64,000 nucleotides of DNA from assembly GCF_014904755.1 (NCBI RefSeq), contig NZ_JACZFQ010000025.1:62001-126000 (forward strand), written 5' to 3'. The notes beneath the pieces were generated by a model, which worked only from the letters and a program-made list of their open reading frames with translations, was not told where the DNA came from and searched no databases. Shown here piece by piece: positions 1 through 8,924 of this stretch (the stretch's first letter is position 1; each line of letters starts with the position of its first letter). The position numbers and the translations under genes are program-made. The DNA is from Neoluteolibacter marinus. Lineage in GTDB: Bacteria > Verrucomicrobiota > Verrucomicrobiia > Verrucomicrobiales > Akkermansiaceae.

Positions 1-3
1 CCC

Positions 4-41
4 GGCTGCGGTTCCTTTCCGGGTGCCGCAGCCTCTTTTTT
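4..41 (+). terminator. Intrinsic terminator upstream of tsf
   Basis: Perfect 8-bp stem GGCTGCGG (4-11) with CCGCAGCC (26-33), a 14-nt loop, then a run of six T (36-41). It probably ends or attenuates transcription of the gene before the window. rpsB usually precedes tsf, but it is not visible here. Confidence 0.75.
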
Positions 42-67
42 CCCAACCTGCCAACTTTATCCAAGCA

Positions 68-934
68 ATGATCACCGCATCCCTCGTCAAGGAACTCCGC
101 GAAAAGACCAACGTCGGCATGATGGAGTGCAAGAAGGCCCTCCAGGAAACCGACGGCGACCTCCAGGCCGCCATCACCTACCTGCGTGAGCGCGGCATCG
201 CCAAGGCCGCCGGCAAGGCCGACCGCGAGGCATCCGAAGGCATCATCGCCGCCCGCCTTTCCGCCGACGGCAAGACCGGCATCCTCGCCGAAGTGAACTG
301 CGAGACCGACTTCGTCTCCCGCAACGACGGCTTCGTCGCCTTCGTCGACCAGATCGCCGATGCCCTCGCCGCTTCCAACGCCAAGAACCTCGAGGAAGCC
401 CTCGCCGTGAAGATCGGCGACCTTTCCGCCGAAGACTTCATCAAGGCCAAGGTCCTTGAGCTCGGTGAAAACATCCGCCTGCGCAAGTTCGAGCGCTTCG
501 ACCTCGCCGACAACGGCGCCATCGCCCAGTACATCCACATGGGCGGCAAGGTCGGCGTGCTCCTCGAAGTCAGCGCCGGCAACGGCGAGACCGCGGCCAA
601 GGAAGAATTCCGCGACCTCGTCAAGGACGTCACCCTGCACATCGCCGCCGCCGCGCCGAAGGGCCTTTCCCGCGACGATATCTCCGCCGAGACCATCGAA
701 GCCGAAAAGGACATCTTCCGCGTCCAGCTCGCCAACGAAGGCAAGCCGGCCGAGATGATCGAAAAGATCATCATGGGCAAGATCGGCAAGTTCTTCTCCG
801 AAAGCTGCCTCCTCGAGCAGGCCTTCGTGAAGGATCCCGACACCACGATCAAGAAGCTGGTCGAAGCCAAGGGCAAGGAAGTCGGTGACACCCTCGAGAT
901 CCGCCGCTTCGTCCGCTTCGGACTCGGCGAATAA
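68..934 (+). CDS. tsf: Translation elongation factor Ts
   Basis: EF-Ts is the cytoplasmic guanine-nucleotide exchange factor that recycles EF-Tu from its GDP form. The 288-residue product has the family layout: an N-terminal UBA-like domain beginning ITASLVKELREKTNVGMMEC, the core signature TDFVSRND near residue 92, and the dimerisation/core regions to the end. I chose ATG 68 because it gives the canonical N-terminus; an in-frame start at 23 would add 15 residues absent from the family and would begin inside the upstream terminator. A strong terminator follows at 982-1018, so the gene looks separately controlled from what follows. No Shine-Dalgarno sequence is visible. Confidence 0.97.
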   Translation: MITASLVKELREKTNVGMMECKKALQETDGDLQAAITYLRERGIAKAAGKADREASEGIIAARLSADGKTGILAEVNCETDFVSRNDGFVAFVDQIADALAASNAKNLEEALAVKIGDLSAEDFIKAKVLELGENIRLRKFERFDLADNGAIAQYIHMGGKVGVLLEVSAGNGETAAKEEFRDLVKDVTLHIAAAAPKGLSRDDISAETIEAEKDIFRVQLANEGKPAEMIEKIIMGKIGKFFSESCLLEQAFVKDPDTTIKKLVEAKGKEVGDTLEIRRFVRFGLGE

Positions 935-981
935 GATTCCCGCTGACAACCGGATTCACCCGGATCCTCCCCCTTTACCCA

Positions 982-1018
982 CGCCCGCTGCCGGTTCTCC
1001 GGCCGCGGGCGTTTTTTT
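982..1018 (+). terminator. Intrinsic terminator of tsf
   Basis: A 13-bp stem with one mismatch (982-994 with 999-1011, core CGCCCGC/GCGGGCG), a 4-nt loop, then seven T (1012-1018). This is the clearest rho-independent terminator in the window, about 48 nt after the tsf stop. Confidence 0.9.
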
Positions 1019-1048
1019 GTCCCCCACACGGCATGCCGGGTCATTCCC

Positions 1049-1078
1049 TTGCCAACTCCCCGCCGTTCCAATTATGTC
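1049..1078 (+). promoter_or_regulatory. Promoter of the 1085 gene, leaderless geometry
   Basis: -35 TTGCCA (1049-1054), 18-nt spacer, -10 TATGTC (1073-1078), then 6 nt before ATG 1085. Transcription would be expected to start at or within a base or two of the ATG. Confidence 0.5.
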
Positions 1079-1084
1079 ACGAAC

Positions 1085-2590
1085 ATGAAACCCTCTCCCC
1101 GGCTCTTCATCTCGCTGATGACCCACGGCCTGGCGATTGCCGCTGGATGGGCAATCTATCAGGAGATGGGTCCGGGGGAGAAATCGGGCGCCGCCGCGGT
1201 CTCCGCACCGGCAAGCAAGCATCGGGATCGATCGTCCAAGGGCGCGATCTCAGCAGAGCGGATCCTCGCAACGGCCATGGAGTCGCCCCCCCTGGGATCC
1301 GGGGCCAATGATGATGCCGCCACGCGCTCGGACCTGCTCCGCATGGATCCGGAAGTCTTGGGACGGATTGATACCATTGCGGTTCCCGCCGATTTCGCCG
1401 AAGCGCTGGACGGACTTCTGGCCACGGCGGAAAACCCGGGGAAATCACAAAGCACGAGCATCACCGACTCGACCGCCCTCGGTTACCTCTGGATGTCAAA
1501 GGACCCACGGGCATTCTTTGCGTGGCTGGATGCCTCGACGCCCGAAAAGCGGGGTTTTGGCTCCTTCATCGCGCGCCTCGCTTTTGCCGAGACCTATCGA
1601 CGCGAGGGGGCGGACGTGGTGATCCCGATGATCGAGATGACGAAAACCCGGAGCTACGAACTGGTGTCCCATCTTGCCACGCTCATGGGAACCGCAGCCG
1701 ATGCCACCGGGGTGTTGAAATTGAAAGGGACCATTTCCGGGTCAAGCTGGAGATTCTTTGTCGAACGCATGGGAAGTGACTGGCCTCCCGGAAACCTAGA
1801 GGAATTGGCCGATCTCGCCGTGGCATGTGGTGAACCAAAGCTCCTGATCGCCTACCGCCAGGGGGAGGCCGACCAGGGCGCTTTCCTGGCAGAGATCCTT
1901 GGAGATGAGTCTTTGCCGGAAGAATTCCGCCAGAAACTAAAGGAGAGTCCGTCCGCACTTCAGAGCATCTGGAGCGATCCGCGGGTGCCGCTTGATACAA
2001 GGCTCAAGATCGGGGCAGGAGCAGCGGAGCTGGTCCGCAACGACGTCAATCACCTGCTCGCCGATGAACGGGACTGGGGCAATGCCTTCCGCAACGGCCA
2101 GGTCACCGCGCAGGAGGTCCTCGACCACGTGTATGCCGGCACTCCCGAGCTCGCGCAGCAGGAGCCGGATGCCATCCGCGAGCTGGTCTTCCGCGAGCTG
2201 GCCGAGGAAAACCCGGCGGAGGCCATGTCACTCCTCGCGGATCTCCCTGAGGCCGGGCGCAACGACCTCGTGCTCCACACCTCGCGCTCCCATTTCAACG
2301 ACGTCGAGCCGCACAAATTCCTCGAAATGCTCCAGCAGGTTCCTTCCGACACGCCCGAACTGTGGGAAGGCCGCCTGGATGCCTGGAACCGGCGCGGTTT
2401 CACCAACCATGAGCGGCTGCGAGACGGCTACGTCGAATGGGTCCGGCACTTGCCGCCGGGAATCGACCGCGAAATGGGTCTCTATTCCCTCGCCCGGGCC
2501 GTCGATGGCGGCAATCCGGAGCTCGCCGCCTCCCTGCGCAGCGAGGTCACCGATACCGAACTCCGGAAACGCATCTCCCTCCACCGATGA
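1085..2590 (+). CDS. Secreted or membrane-anchored helical protein of unknown function
   Basis: The 501-residue product opens with a short basic stretch and a hydrophobic segment (about residues 5-22, LFISLMTHGLAIAAGWAIY), suggesting export with a retained anchor. The rest is soluble, charged and mostly alpha-helical, with repeated short helix-turn-helix units, the look of TPR/HEAT-like repeat proteins common in secreted verrucomicrobial proteomes. I see no catalytic motif. Start ATG 1085 was chosen because an in-frame upstream start at 1049 lies inside the promoter and would precede the signal segment. It overlaps the next gene by ATGA (2587-2590), so the two are translationally coupled and probably act together. 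Function unknown. Confidence 0.8.
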   Translation: MKPSPRLFISLMTHGLAIAAGWAIYQEMGPGEKSGAAAVSAPASKHRDRSSKGAISAERILATAMESPPLGSGANDDAATRSDLLRMDPEVLGRIDTIAVPADFAEALDGLLATAENPGKSQSTSITDSTALGYLWMSKDPRAFFAWLDASTPEKRGFGSFIARLAFAETYRREGADVVIPMIEMTKTRSYELVSHLATLMGTAADATGVLKLKGTISGSSWRFFVERMGSDWPPGNLEELADLAVACGEPKLLIAYRQGEADQGAFLAEILGDESLPEEFRQKLKESPSALQSIWSDPRVPLDTRLKIGAGAAELVRNDVNHLLADERDWGNAFRNGQVTAQEVLDHVYAGTPELAQQEPDAIRELVFRELAEENPAEAMSLLADLPEAGRNDLVLHTSRSHFNDVEPHKFLEMLQQVPSDTPELWEGRLDAWNRRGFTNHERLRDGYVEWVRHLPPGIDREMGLYSLARAVDGGNPELAASLRSEVTDTELRKRISLHR

Positions 2591-3903
2591 AACCCGCCCT
2601 GAAAATCGCCACCCATCTGGGTGCCGCCGCCGTCGGGGTCGCCCTCGCTGCCACGGTCCTGCCGCACCTTTCCCCTTCCGGAATCTCTGGCCAATCCTCC
2701 GGAGACGCCCAGGCACACTCACCCGCGGAGGCCGCGGACGGGATGCGAGGCAAGAAGTCCGGGGGCCAACGCGGCGAAAGCCGCTCCGCGGTGTTCCGCG
2801 CCGCCTGGGCAGCCCTCGCCAAGGAACCTCTCGGCCCGCAAGCCCGATTCAAGGCCCAGCAGAAACTCCTGGCCGAATGGGCCCAGGTCGATCTGTCGGG
2901 AGCCATCGACGCGTATCTCGGCGAAGCATGGGACGGCAACGACTGGCAGTACAATCACCGCTCGCTGGGGCAGGCCTTCCTCACGGCCTTCAGTGAACAA
3001 CCGCTCGAAGCGTGGAAGGTCCTGCAGAGCAACAAGATGGCCCTCCACCTTCTCGGCGACGCCTGGATCGCCGGCGTCGTCCGGACGGAACCCGGCCTTG
3101 TGGCATCAATGCTCGGGGAAATCCCGGCCCAGTTTCATGCCCAGGCGGTCGCCTATCTCACTTCCGGATTCCCGGTGACCCCGGAGGGAACCCATGAGGA
3201 GATGATCGCCAAGATGGCCGCCAGCGGCACGCCGCGACAATTGGAAGGCTGGATGAGCATGATGTATCAGAACCGGCCCGCCACCGGCGATCCCGCCCTC
3301 CTTCACGAAGAATGGAACGCCCTGCCCGCCGGCGGAGAGCGTACCCGCGGCATGGCCGCCTGGGCCAGCGCGCTGCGCGAAGCCGATCCGGAGGCCTTTG
3401 CCGCCGAGTGGGAAAAGCTCGCCCCGGAAGACCGCGGCCAGGCTTCGCGGCTGCTGCTCGCCCAGGTGAACAACAAGTCCCCCGCCCTGCTCGACGTGAT
3501 CGACCACGCGATCGAGGCGGAGCAGTGGCAGGCCCTCTCCGCCGGCGTCGCCGACAAGCTGCGGGGCTTCCAGACCGACCGCAAGGCGCTCTCCGAATGG
3601 GCGCTGGAGCTTCCGGCCCGCGAGGAAGTGCGGGGCATTTTCAACCTCTCGATCTCCGAACGGCTTCTGGAAGATCCCGTGTCCGGCCGCGCATGGCTGG
3701 AGCAGCTCCCCCCGGGCGACTGGCACCGCGAGTGCGGCTTCATCGAGATGATGCTCGGTTCCCTGTGGGTTAAGAACGACAGGGCGGCGGCCCAGCGGGC
3801 GATTGACGGCATCACCGACCAACGCGCCCGCGAGGAAGCGATCAAGGCACGCTATGACTGGCAGTTGATCACCAGCCAGCCGGACGTGATCCGGGTCGAC
3901 TGA
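2587..3903 (+). CDS. Secreted or membrane-anchored helical protein, partner of the preceding gene
   Basis: 438 residues with an N-terminal hydrophobic segment (IATHLGAAAVGVALAATVL, about residues 6-24) and a long Ala/Glu/Leu/Trp-rich helical body. It resembles its upstream neighbour in layout and probably arose from the same helical-repeat class, although the sequences have diverged. No known active site is visible. The start ATG 2587 sits in a 4-nt ATGA overlap with the upstream stop, a typical coupled-operon junction; longer readings would run back into the upstream gene. Function unknown. Shared anchoring and coupling suggest a periplasmic or inner-membrane pair. Confidence 0.8.
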   Translation: MKPALKIATHLGAAAVGVALAATVLPHLSPSGISGQSSGDAQAHSPAEAADGMRGKKSGGQRGESRSAVFRAAWAALAKEPLGPQARFKAQQKLLAEWAQVDLSGAIDAYLGEAWDGNDWQYNHRSLGQAFLTAFSEQPLEAWKVLQSNKMALHLLGDAWIAGVVRTEPGLVASMLGEIPAQFHAQAVAYLTSGFPVTPEGTHEEMIAKMAASGTPRQLEGWMSMMYQNRPATGDPALLHEEWNALPAGGERTRGMAAWASALREADPEAFAAEWEKLAPEDRGQASRLLLAQVNNKSPALLDVIDHAIEAEQWQALSAGVADKLRGFQTDRKALSEWALELPAREEVRGIFNLSISERLLEDPVSGRAWLEQLPPGDWHRECGFIEMMLGSLWVKNDRAAAQRAIDGITDQRAREEAIKARYDWQLITSQPDVIRVD

Positions 3904-3959
3904 CCCGGCTTTTCCGCGTTTCTTGGATCGCCCGGCGTGTTAGAGCATGGCTGCACCCC

Positions 3960-5141
3960 ATGAATGACCGCATCGCATTGATCGCCGACGGCCGCCTCCT
4001 GTTGACCGGAACCGACGGTGTCCCCCGGCGCCACGAGTGCGAGTTCGCCGCGGACATCGAACGCCGCGAGCAGCGTTCGGCCGAGAAAAACTCGTGGTTG
4101 CGCGGCGAAGAGGATGCCGGCGCGGGGATGTTCAACCGGTCCAGCCTGTGGGGCAGCCGCGGCAATGCAGGCCCGTCCTCGCGTCCGCGGATTGTCGCGG
4201 TTGCCGGCGGCGAATCGCCGGGTTCGATGGTCTACGCGCTCTGGACCGGCATCGTCGGTGCGGTGCTCGAATACGACTTCTCCGAAAGCTACGAGCGCCG
4301 GGTCTTTCACCGCGAACGCTTCCACGTCTCCGAGTTCGACCGCCATCCGCGCGACGGGCGCATTGCCTGCCGCTTCGGCGACGACGGCGTCTCGAACCTG
4401 GCGGTGCTGGATCCCGATGGCCGCAACGCCCGCCCGGTCACCGAGGGAGACTCGATCGATGCCGCCCCCTCCTGGGCCCATGGGTCGGACGAAGTGCTTC
4501 TCTATCACTCCGCCGGCCTTTCGCGCGACCCGAAGGGCTACATCCGCGGGCTCGGGCCCTACGGCATCCACCGGCTCGACCTCAAGAGCGGCGATTTGGA
4601 AACCATCGCGGAAAGCCCGGCCCATGACCTGCTCGCTCCGCGCCACGACACGGCGGGCAACCTCTACTATATCCGTCGTGATTACGAGGGCCCGGAGGGC
4701 GTCCGTCCCTCGGCCTGGCAGACCTTGAAGGACACGGTGCTGTTCCCCTTCCGGATGATCCGGGCCCTGGTCGATTTCTTCCAGATCTTCTCCCAGATCG
4801 TCAGCAAGAAGCCCCTCACCACTGCGGGCGGACCGAAGGCGAATGGCCCGGAGCCCGTGCGGATGTGGATCCACGGCCGGATGATCGACGTCCAGAAAGC
4901 CAGCCAGACCGGGGCTCCCGACGGCGCCCTCGCCCCGGCCGACTGGGTGCTGGTGAAACGCGCCCCGGACGGCAGCGAGGAGACGCTGGCGAAGCACGTC
5001 CTTTGCTACGACCTGTCCACCGACGGCAGGGTCGCCTGGAGCGACGGCAAGAACCTGCACCTCATCGAGGCCGACGGCCGCAAGCGGAAGCTTTGTTCGG
5101 AGCCGTTGATCGATGCCGTGAAATGGCTCGGCGAAGCGTGA
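3960..5141 (+). CDS. TolB/PD40-like beta-propeller protein, cytoplasmic
   Basis: The 393-residue product has no signal peptide. It contains repeated beta-strand units ending in Asp-Gly or Asp-Pro-Asp-Gly turns (AVLDPDGRNARPVTEGDS, RLDLKSGDLETIAES, YDLSTDGRVAWSDGKNLHLI), the signature spacing of PD40/WD40-like propeller blades as in TolB. A hydrophobic stretch near residues 260-285 (LFPFRMIRALVDFFQIFSQI) interrupts the propeller and could be a membrane-facing or amphipathic loop. A TAGAGC element 14 nt upstream of the ATG may be part of a short-leader promoter. The specific ligand cannot be inferred. Confidence 0.7.
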   Translation: MNDRIALIADGRLLLTGTDGVPRRHECEFAADIERREQRSAEKNSWLRGEEDAGAGMFNRSSLWGSRGNAGPSSRPRIVAVAGGESPGSMVYALWTGIVGAVLEYDFSESYERRVFHRERFHVSEFDRHPRDGRIACRFGDDGVSNLAVLDPDGRNARPVTEGDSIDAAPSWAHGSDEVLLYHSAGLSRDPKGYIRGLGPYGIHRLDLKSGDLETIAESPAHDLLAPRHDTAGNLYYIRRDYEGPEGVRPSAWQTLKDTVLFPFRMIRALVDFFQIFSQIVSKKPLTTAGGPKANGPEPVRMWIHGRMIDVQKASQTGAPDGALAPADWVLVKRAPDGSEETLAKHVLCYDLSTDGRVAWSDGKNLHLIEADGRKRKLCSEPLIDAVKWLGEA

Positions 5142-5147
5142 GCCGGC

Positions 5148-5175
5148 TTGCCTGGCCGCCGCGCCGGGCTAGCCT
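5148..5175 (+). promoter_or_regulatory. Promoter of the serine hydrolase gene, leaderless geometry
   Basis: -35 TTGCCT (5148-5153), 16-nt spacer, -10 TAGCCT (5170-5175), then 7 nt to ATG 5183. It is almost identical in form to the promoter before the methionine synthase gene at 34174-34201. Confidence 0.55.
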
Positions 5176-5182
5176 GCGGGCG

Positions 5183-6319
5183 ATGAAACCCGCGCTCCTT
5201 CTCAGCTGCCTGACCGCCGCCACCCTTGCCGCCGAACCCCCGACGATCCCCGCGGTCGAGACGGCGATGAAGGAAGCCATCGGGGCCAAGGAGATCGCCG
5301 GATCGGTGACTCTCGTCGCCAACAAGGAAAAGACGCTTCATCTGGCCGCCAATGGGCTGGCCGACATCGGGGACACGACCCCGATGAAGGAGGATGCGAT
5401 GTTCTGGATCGCCTCGATGACCAAGCCGGTCACCGGCACCGTGGTGATGATGATGCAGGAGGCCGGGAAGCTTTCCGTGGACGACCCGGTGTCGAAGTTC
5501 ATTCCCGAGTTCAAGGGCCTCAAGGACGCCGCCGGCCACCCGGTGGAGGTGACCATCAAGCAATGCCTCACCCACAGTGCCGGCTTGAGCGAGGTGTCGG
5601 CCGAAGAATCCGGCGATGTCAAAACCCTCGCGGAACTGATGCCGATGATCGCCGCCAAGCCGGTGCAGTTCGCGCCCGGCAGCAAGTGGCAGTATTGCCA
5701 GACCGGCATCAACACCGCCGCACGGGTGGTCGAGGTCGTCTCCGGCGAATCGTTACCCGACTTCCTCGACAAGCACCTGTTCCAGCCGCTCGGCATGACC
5801 GACACGACGTTCTACCCGACCCCGGACCAGGTGAAGCGGATCGCCACCTCCTATGCCCGCACCGGCACCGGCGATCTGGAGAAGGCGGGACTCCTGTTCC
5901 TCGGCAACAAGCCGATCAGCAGCCGTGACCGCTATCCGCGGGCGAACGGCGGCCTCTTCTCGACCGCGGGCGACTACGTGAAATTCGCCCGGATGATCCT
6001 CAATGGCGGCGAGCTCGACGGACGGCGTTACCTGAAAGAAGCGTCGGTGAAACAGATGACCGGCGTGCAGAGCGGCGACCTGGTGACCGGCTTCACGCCT
6101 GGCAACGGCTGGGGCCTCGGGTGGTGCGTGGTCCGCGAACCCCAAGGAGTCAGCGCGGCGCTCTCACCGGGATCCTTCGGCCATGGCGGAGCCTACGGCA
6201 CGCAGGTGTGGATCGATCCCGTCAAGGAGCGGATCTACCTGCTGATGGTCCAGCGCTCGAACTTCCCCAACTCCGACGCCTCGGATGTCCGCAAGGCCTT
6301 CCAGGAGGCGGCGCGCTGA
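5183..6319 (+). CDS. Secreted serine hydrolase, class C beta-lactamase/esterase fold
   Basis: 378 residues with a short signal peptide (MKPALLLSCLTAATLAAE). It has the three motifs of the beta-lactamase/penicillin-binding transpeptidase fold: SMTK at residues 78-81 (nucleophile and general base), the Tyr171 motif YCQ in the position of YxN, and HGG at 334-336 in the position of KTG. This places it among EstB-like esterases, D-aminopeptidases and class C beta-lactamase relatives acting in the periplasm. Its substrate cannot be told from sequence. ATG 5183 is preferred because it gives the signal peptide and is 7 nt after a -10 box. The stop abuts the convergent next gene with no space between them. 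Confidence 0.92.
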   Translation: MKPALLLSCLTAATLAAEPPTIPAVETAMKEAIGAKEIAGSVTLVANKEKTLHLAANGLADIGDTTPMKEDAMFWIASMTKPVTGTVVMMMQEAGKLSVDDPVSKFIPEFKGLKDAAGHPVEVTIKQCLTHSAGLSEVSAEESGDVKTLAELMPMIAAKPVQFAPGSKWQYCQTGINTAARVVEVVSGESLPDFLDKHLFQPLGMTDTTFYPTPDQVKRIATSYARTGTGDLEKAGLLFLGNKPISSRDRYPRANGGLFSTAGDYVKFARMILNGGELDGRRYLKEASVKQMTGVQSGDLVTGFTPGNGWGLGWCVVREPQGVSAALSPGSFGHGGAYGTQVWIDPVKERIYLLMVQRSNFPNSDASDVRKAFQEAAR

Positions 6320-7429
6320 TCACACCCGCAGGAACGCCTTTTTCCGCCAAAGGAACCAGAGCAGCAGCCACTCGACCAGCAGCACCCCGGCGGCGATCAC
6401 GACGTCTTCCCAGGCCCCGCTGAGCCGGGCAAGGCCACCGAAGAAAAACGTGGAGATCTCCGGGAAGGAAACGATTGCCGCGGCAAGATAGATCGTGAGC
6501 GGGTTCATGCCCACCACCTGCAGGGGAAAACTCCAATCGGGCCGATCGCGGAAATCGATCAGCACGTGGAAGATGACGAACAGCCACAGGCAGATGCCCC
6601 CGGCGAGGAGATTGAAGGTCGTGGTCCAGGCCGACTTGATCGGCGGGTAGCCCGCCTTCCAGCAAAGCCAGCCGGCAACGATCAGGACGCCGCCGATGAT
6701 CAACAGCCGGCTCGCCACGCTCAGCGACGGCTGGCCCCAGCCGCGCACGTAGTTGCCGGTCAGGATCCCGCCCAAGGTCAGGGCGGAGGCGGAAACAATG
6801 CACAACAATCCCTCCGGATCGAACACCACCCCGTGGAGCCGGCCGGGCAGCAGGCAGCGGTCGAGCCACGCGTTGACGATTCCCTCCTCGGTCAGGACTC
6901 CGGCCCCGTGGCCGGGCACCGGCACCAGCAACTGCAGGACGGCGATTCCCAACAAGGTGCCCGCGCACCAGGCGGCGCGGGCTTTCCATGACCGCAGGCA
7001 GATGAACACGCTGGCCGCGATCCCGTAGGCGAGACCGATCTGGCCGAGCACGCTGGCGTAGCGCTGGGTGGCGAACTCGAACGCAAGGCCGCCATTGTAG
7101 ATGATTCCCAGCAGAACCAAGATCAGCGCCCGCTTCCAGACACCCGCCAGCAGCGCCATCCTGGTCGCTCCGCGCTCGAGTTTCTTGCCGACCGCATAGG
7201 GAACCGACATCCCGGAAAGGAACATGAACAGCGGGAAGATCAGGTCGTAGGCCCGCAGGCCGACCCAGTCCACGTGATGGAGCTGGACCGCCCACGCTTC
7301 GAGCCATCCGATGTCGGTCACTTCGGCGATCGCCCGGAACAGGCCGGCGAGTCCGATGATCCACAGCATGTCGAATCCGCGCAGGGCATCGAGCGAGCGC
7401 AAACGGGGAGCGGAGGCTTCAGCGTTCAT
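6320..7429 (-). CDS. DUF5009/NagX-like membrane acyltransferase (HGSNAT-related)
   Basis: The 369-residue product is a polytopic membrane protein with about ten hydrophobic helices. The N-terminus RLRSLDALRGFDMLWIIG and the segment YDLIFPLFMFLSGMSVPYAV are hallmarks of the COG4299/DUF5009 family, which includes NagX and is related to heparan-alpha-glucosaminide N-acetyltransferase. Members are thought to transfer acyl groups onto amino sugars across the inner membrane. ATG 7429 is chosen; an in-frame GTG at 7474 is possible, but a promoter-like pair (-35 at 7462-7467, -10 GAGCCT at 7440-7445, spacer 16) lies between them, which favours 7429. It converges head-on with the serine hydrolase. Confidence 0.85.
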   Translation of the reverse strand: MNAEASAPRLRSLDALRGFDMLWIIGLAGLFRAIAEVTDIGWLEAWAVQLHHVDWVGLRAYDLIFPLFMFLSGMSVPYAVGKKLERGATRMALLAGVWKRALILVLLGIIYNGGLAFEFATQRYASVLGQIGLAYGIAASVFICLRSWKARAAWCAGTLLGIAVLQLLVPVPGHGAGVLTEEGIVNAWLDRCLLPGRLHGVVFDPEGLLCIVSASALTLGGILTGNYVRGWGQPSLSVASRLLIIGGVLIVAGWLCWKAGYPPIKSAWTTTFNLLAGGICLWLFVIFHVLIDFRDRPDWSFPLQVVGMNPLTIYLAAAIVSFPEISTFFFGGLARLSGAWEDVVIAAGVLLVEWLLLWFLWRKKAFLRV

Positions 7430-7532
7430 GGCCGCCAGCAGGCTCGCGGGACCGGCCGCGAAATCAAGCACCACCTCGCGCCGGCCGCCTTTGGGTCGAC
7501 AGTTCCCTGTTCACCGGCGATACCGGCGGCGG

Positions 7533-8192
7533 ATGAAAGTCACCACCACGCTCGCTTCCTGCCACACGCCCGACGGCGCCCTGATGGTCCTGCAGGAGCA
7601 CGACGGCCAGTATTTCCTGAAGATCGGCGGGGTGCAGCTCATGAGCACGACCGCCTCCGCTTCCGAGCAAACCATGGCCGAGCTCGCTTGCGCCGCCATG
7701 CCCGCGCGGCCGCGGATCCTCATCGGCGGGCTGGGTTTCGGCTTCACCCTGAAGCGAGTGCTCGAGCTCTGCCCGCCCGACGCCGTCGTCGAGGTGGCGG
7801 AACTGCTGCAGGAAGTCATCGACTGGAACCGCGAGCACCTCGCCTCCGTCAACGGCACCCTGCTCGACGATCCGCGCGTCACGGTGCATCTTCGCGACGT
7901 CCATGACCTGCTCGGCAGCGGCCGCTATCACGCCATCCTGCTCGACGTCGACAACAGCCCCGACCCGCTGGTGCAAAGGGGCAATGCCCGGCTCTACGAC
8001 CGCGGCGGGATATCACGGGTCAAGTCGGCCCTCCACCCGGGCGGCCGCGTCGTCTATTGGTCCGCCAACCGTGACCGCGCATTCGCCCGATCCCTCGAGC
8101 GCAGCTTCAAGAAGGTCGAGTGCGTCGGCGCCAAGGCCTACCCCCAGGCAAAGAAATTCACCCACACCCTGTTCGTCGCCGACCGCGATTGA
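7533..8192 (+). CDS. Spermidine-synthase-like methyltransferase-fold protein
   Basis: 219 residues. The glycine-rich SAM/dcSAM-binding loop RILIGGLGFGFTLKRVLEL (about residues 60-78) is followed by an acidic strand end (VVEVAELL), then a motif IEWN-like region (VIDWNREHL) and the acidic strand YHAILLDVDNSPDPLV. This order fits the Rossmann-like core of polyamine synthases and class I methyltransferases. The N-terminal tetramerisation strand region of true SpeE is short. Many such bacterial paralogues are annotated as spermidine synthase without proof, so the reaction is uncertain. ATG 7533 follows a GC-rich leader without a Shine-Dalgarno sequence. Confidence 0.75.
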   Translation: MKVTTTLASCHTPDGALMVLQEHDGQYFLKIGGVQLMSTTASASEQTMAELACAAMPARPRILIGGLGFGFTLKRVLELCPPDAVVEVAELLQEVIDWNREHLASVNGTLLDDPRVTVHLRDVHDLLGSGRYHAILLDVDNSPDPLVQRGNARLYDRGGISRVKSALHPGGRVVYWSANRDRAFARSLERSFKKVECVGAKAYPQAKKFTHTLFVADRD

Positions 8193-8261
8193 GGGCGCGG
8201 TATTCACCCGCAGCCGACTCAAACATCGCGCCGTCCGAGGAATCGCGTTAGACCATCCGCC

Positions 8262-8924
8262 ATGAAGTGCACCAGCTGCAGCGGTCGCCTCGAGGGCACC
8301 ATGACCTTCTGTCCCTTTTGCGGCGTCCGGCAGGACGTCAATCTCCGGCAAATCCATTTCCGCGATCTCGGTGCCGACCATTCCCTGCCCTGCCCGCAGT
8401 GCGAAACTCCCCTTGGCGTGATCGAATTCGACACGGACCCCCCCGTCCGAATCGAGCGTTGCCAAACCTGCTACGGGACCTTTTTCAATCCGGGTGAGCT
8501 CGAGGCGCTGCTCGACGCACAGACCAATCCGCTGGTCTGGCTCGACCCCGTGCAGCTCAAGCAGATCGCCACCGATTACGGCCACAACCACGAGGTGATC
8601 TACCGCAAGTGCCCGATGTGCGCGGAGCGGATGAGCCACCTCAACTTCGGCGGCCAGAGCGGGGTCATCCTCGACCGCTGCGGCACCCACGGCGTGTGGC
8701 TGGAAGGCAGCGAGCTGCGCCGCCTCACCGAATGGTGGCGGGCCGGAGGAAAACTCATCTATCAACAGAACGAGGCCGAACGGGCGAAGCGCCTTGTCAC
8801 ATCGCCGCACGAGGACCGCAAGGGGCCGCCCTTGGTCACCACCGAGAGCGGTAGGGACGGCACGCTCGACGGGATCGACATCCTCACCATCGTCGGCTCC
8901 TTGCTGTCGTGGATTGCGGATTGA
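8262..8924 (+). CDS. TFIIB-type zinc-ribbon protein
   Basis: 220 residues with three Cys-pair zinc sites: CTSC with CPFC in the first 20 residues, CPQC with CQTC around 45-72, and CPMC with CGTHG around 113-135. The last two pairs match the zf-TFIIB (transcription-factor zinc-finger) arrangement, in which the ribbon is followed by a helix with WLEGSELRRL. Such bacterial proteins are short, cytoplasmic and functionally uncharacterised. The C-terminus ends in a hydrophobic stretch (ILTIVGSLLSWIAD). A TAGACC element 7 nt upstream of the ATG resembles the -10 boxes seen elsewhere in the window, but I see no matching -35. Confidence 0.85.
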   Translation: MKCTSCSGRLEGTMTFCPFCGVRQDVNLRQIHFRDLGADHSLPCPQCETPLGVIEFDTDPPVRIERCQTCYGTFFNPGELEALLDAQTNPLVWLDPVQLKQIATDYGHNHEVIYRKCPMCAERMSHLNFGGQSGVILDRCGTHGVWLEGSELRRLTEWWRAGGKLIYQQNEAERAKRLVTSPHEDRKGPPLVTTESGRDGTLDGIDILTIVGSLLSWIAD

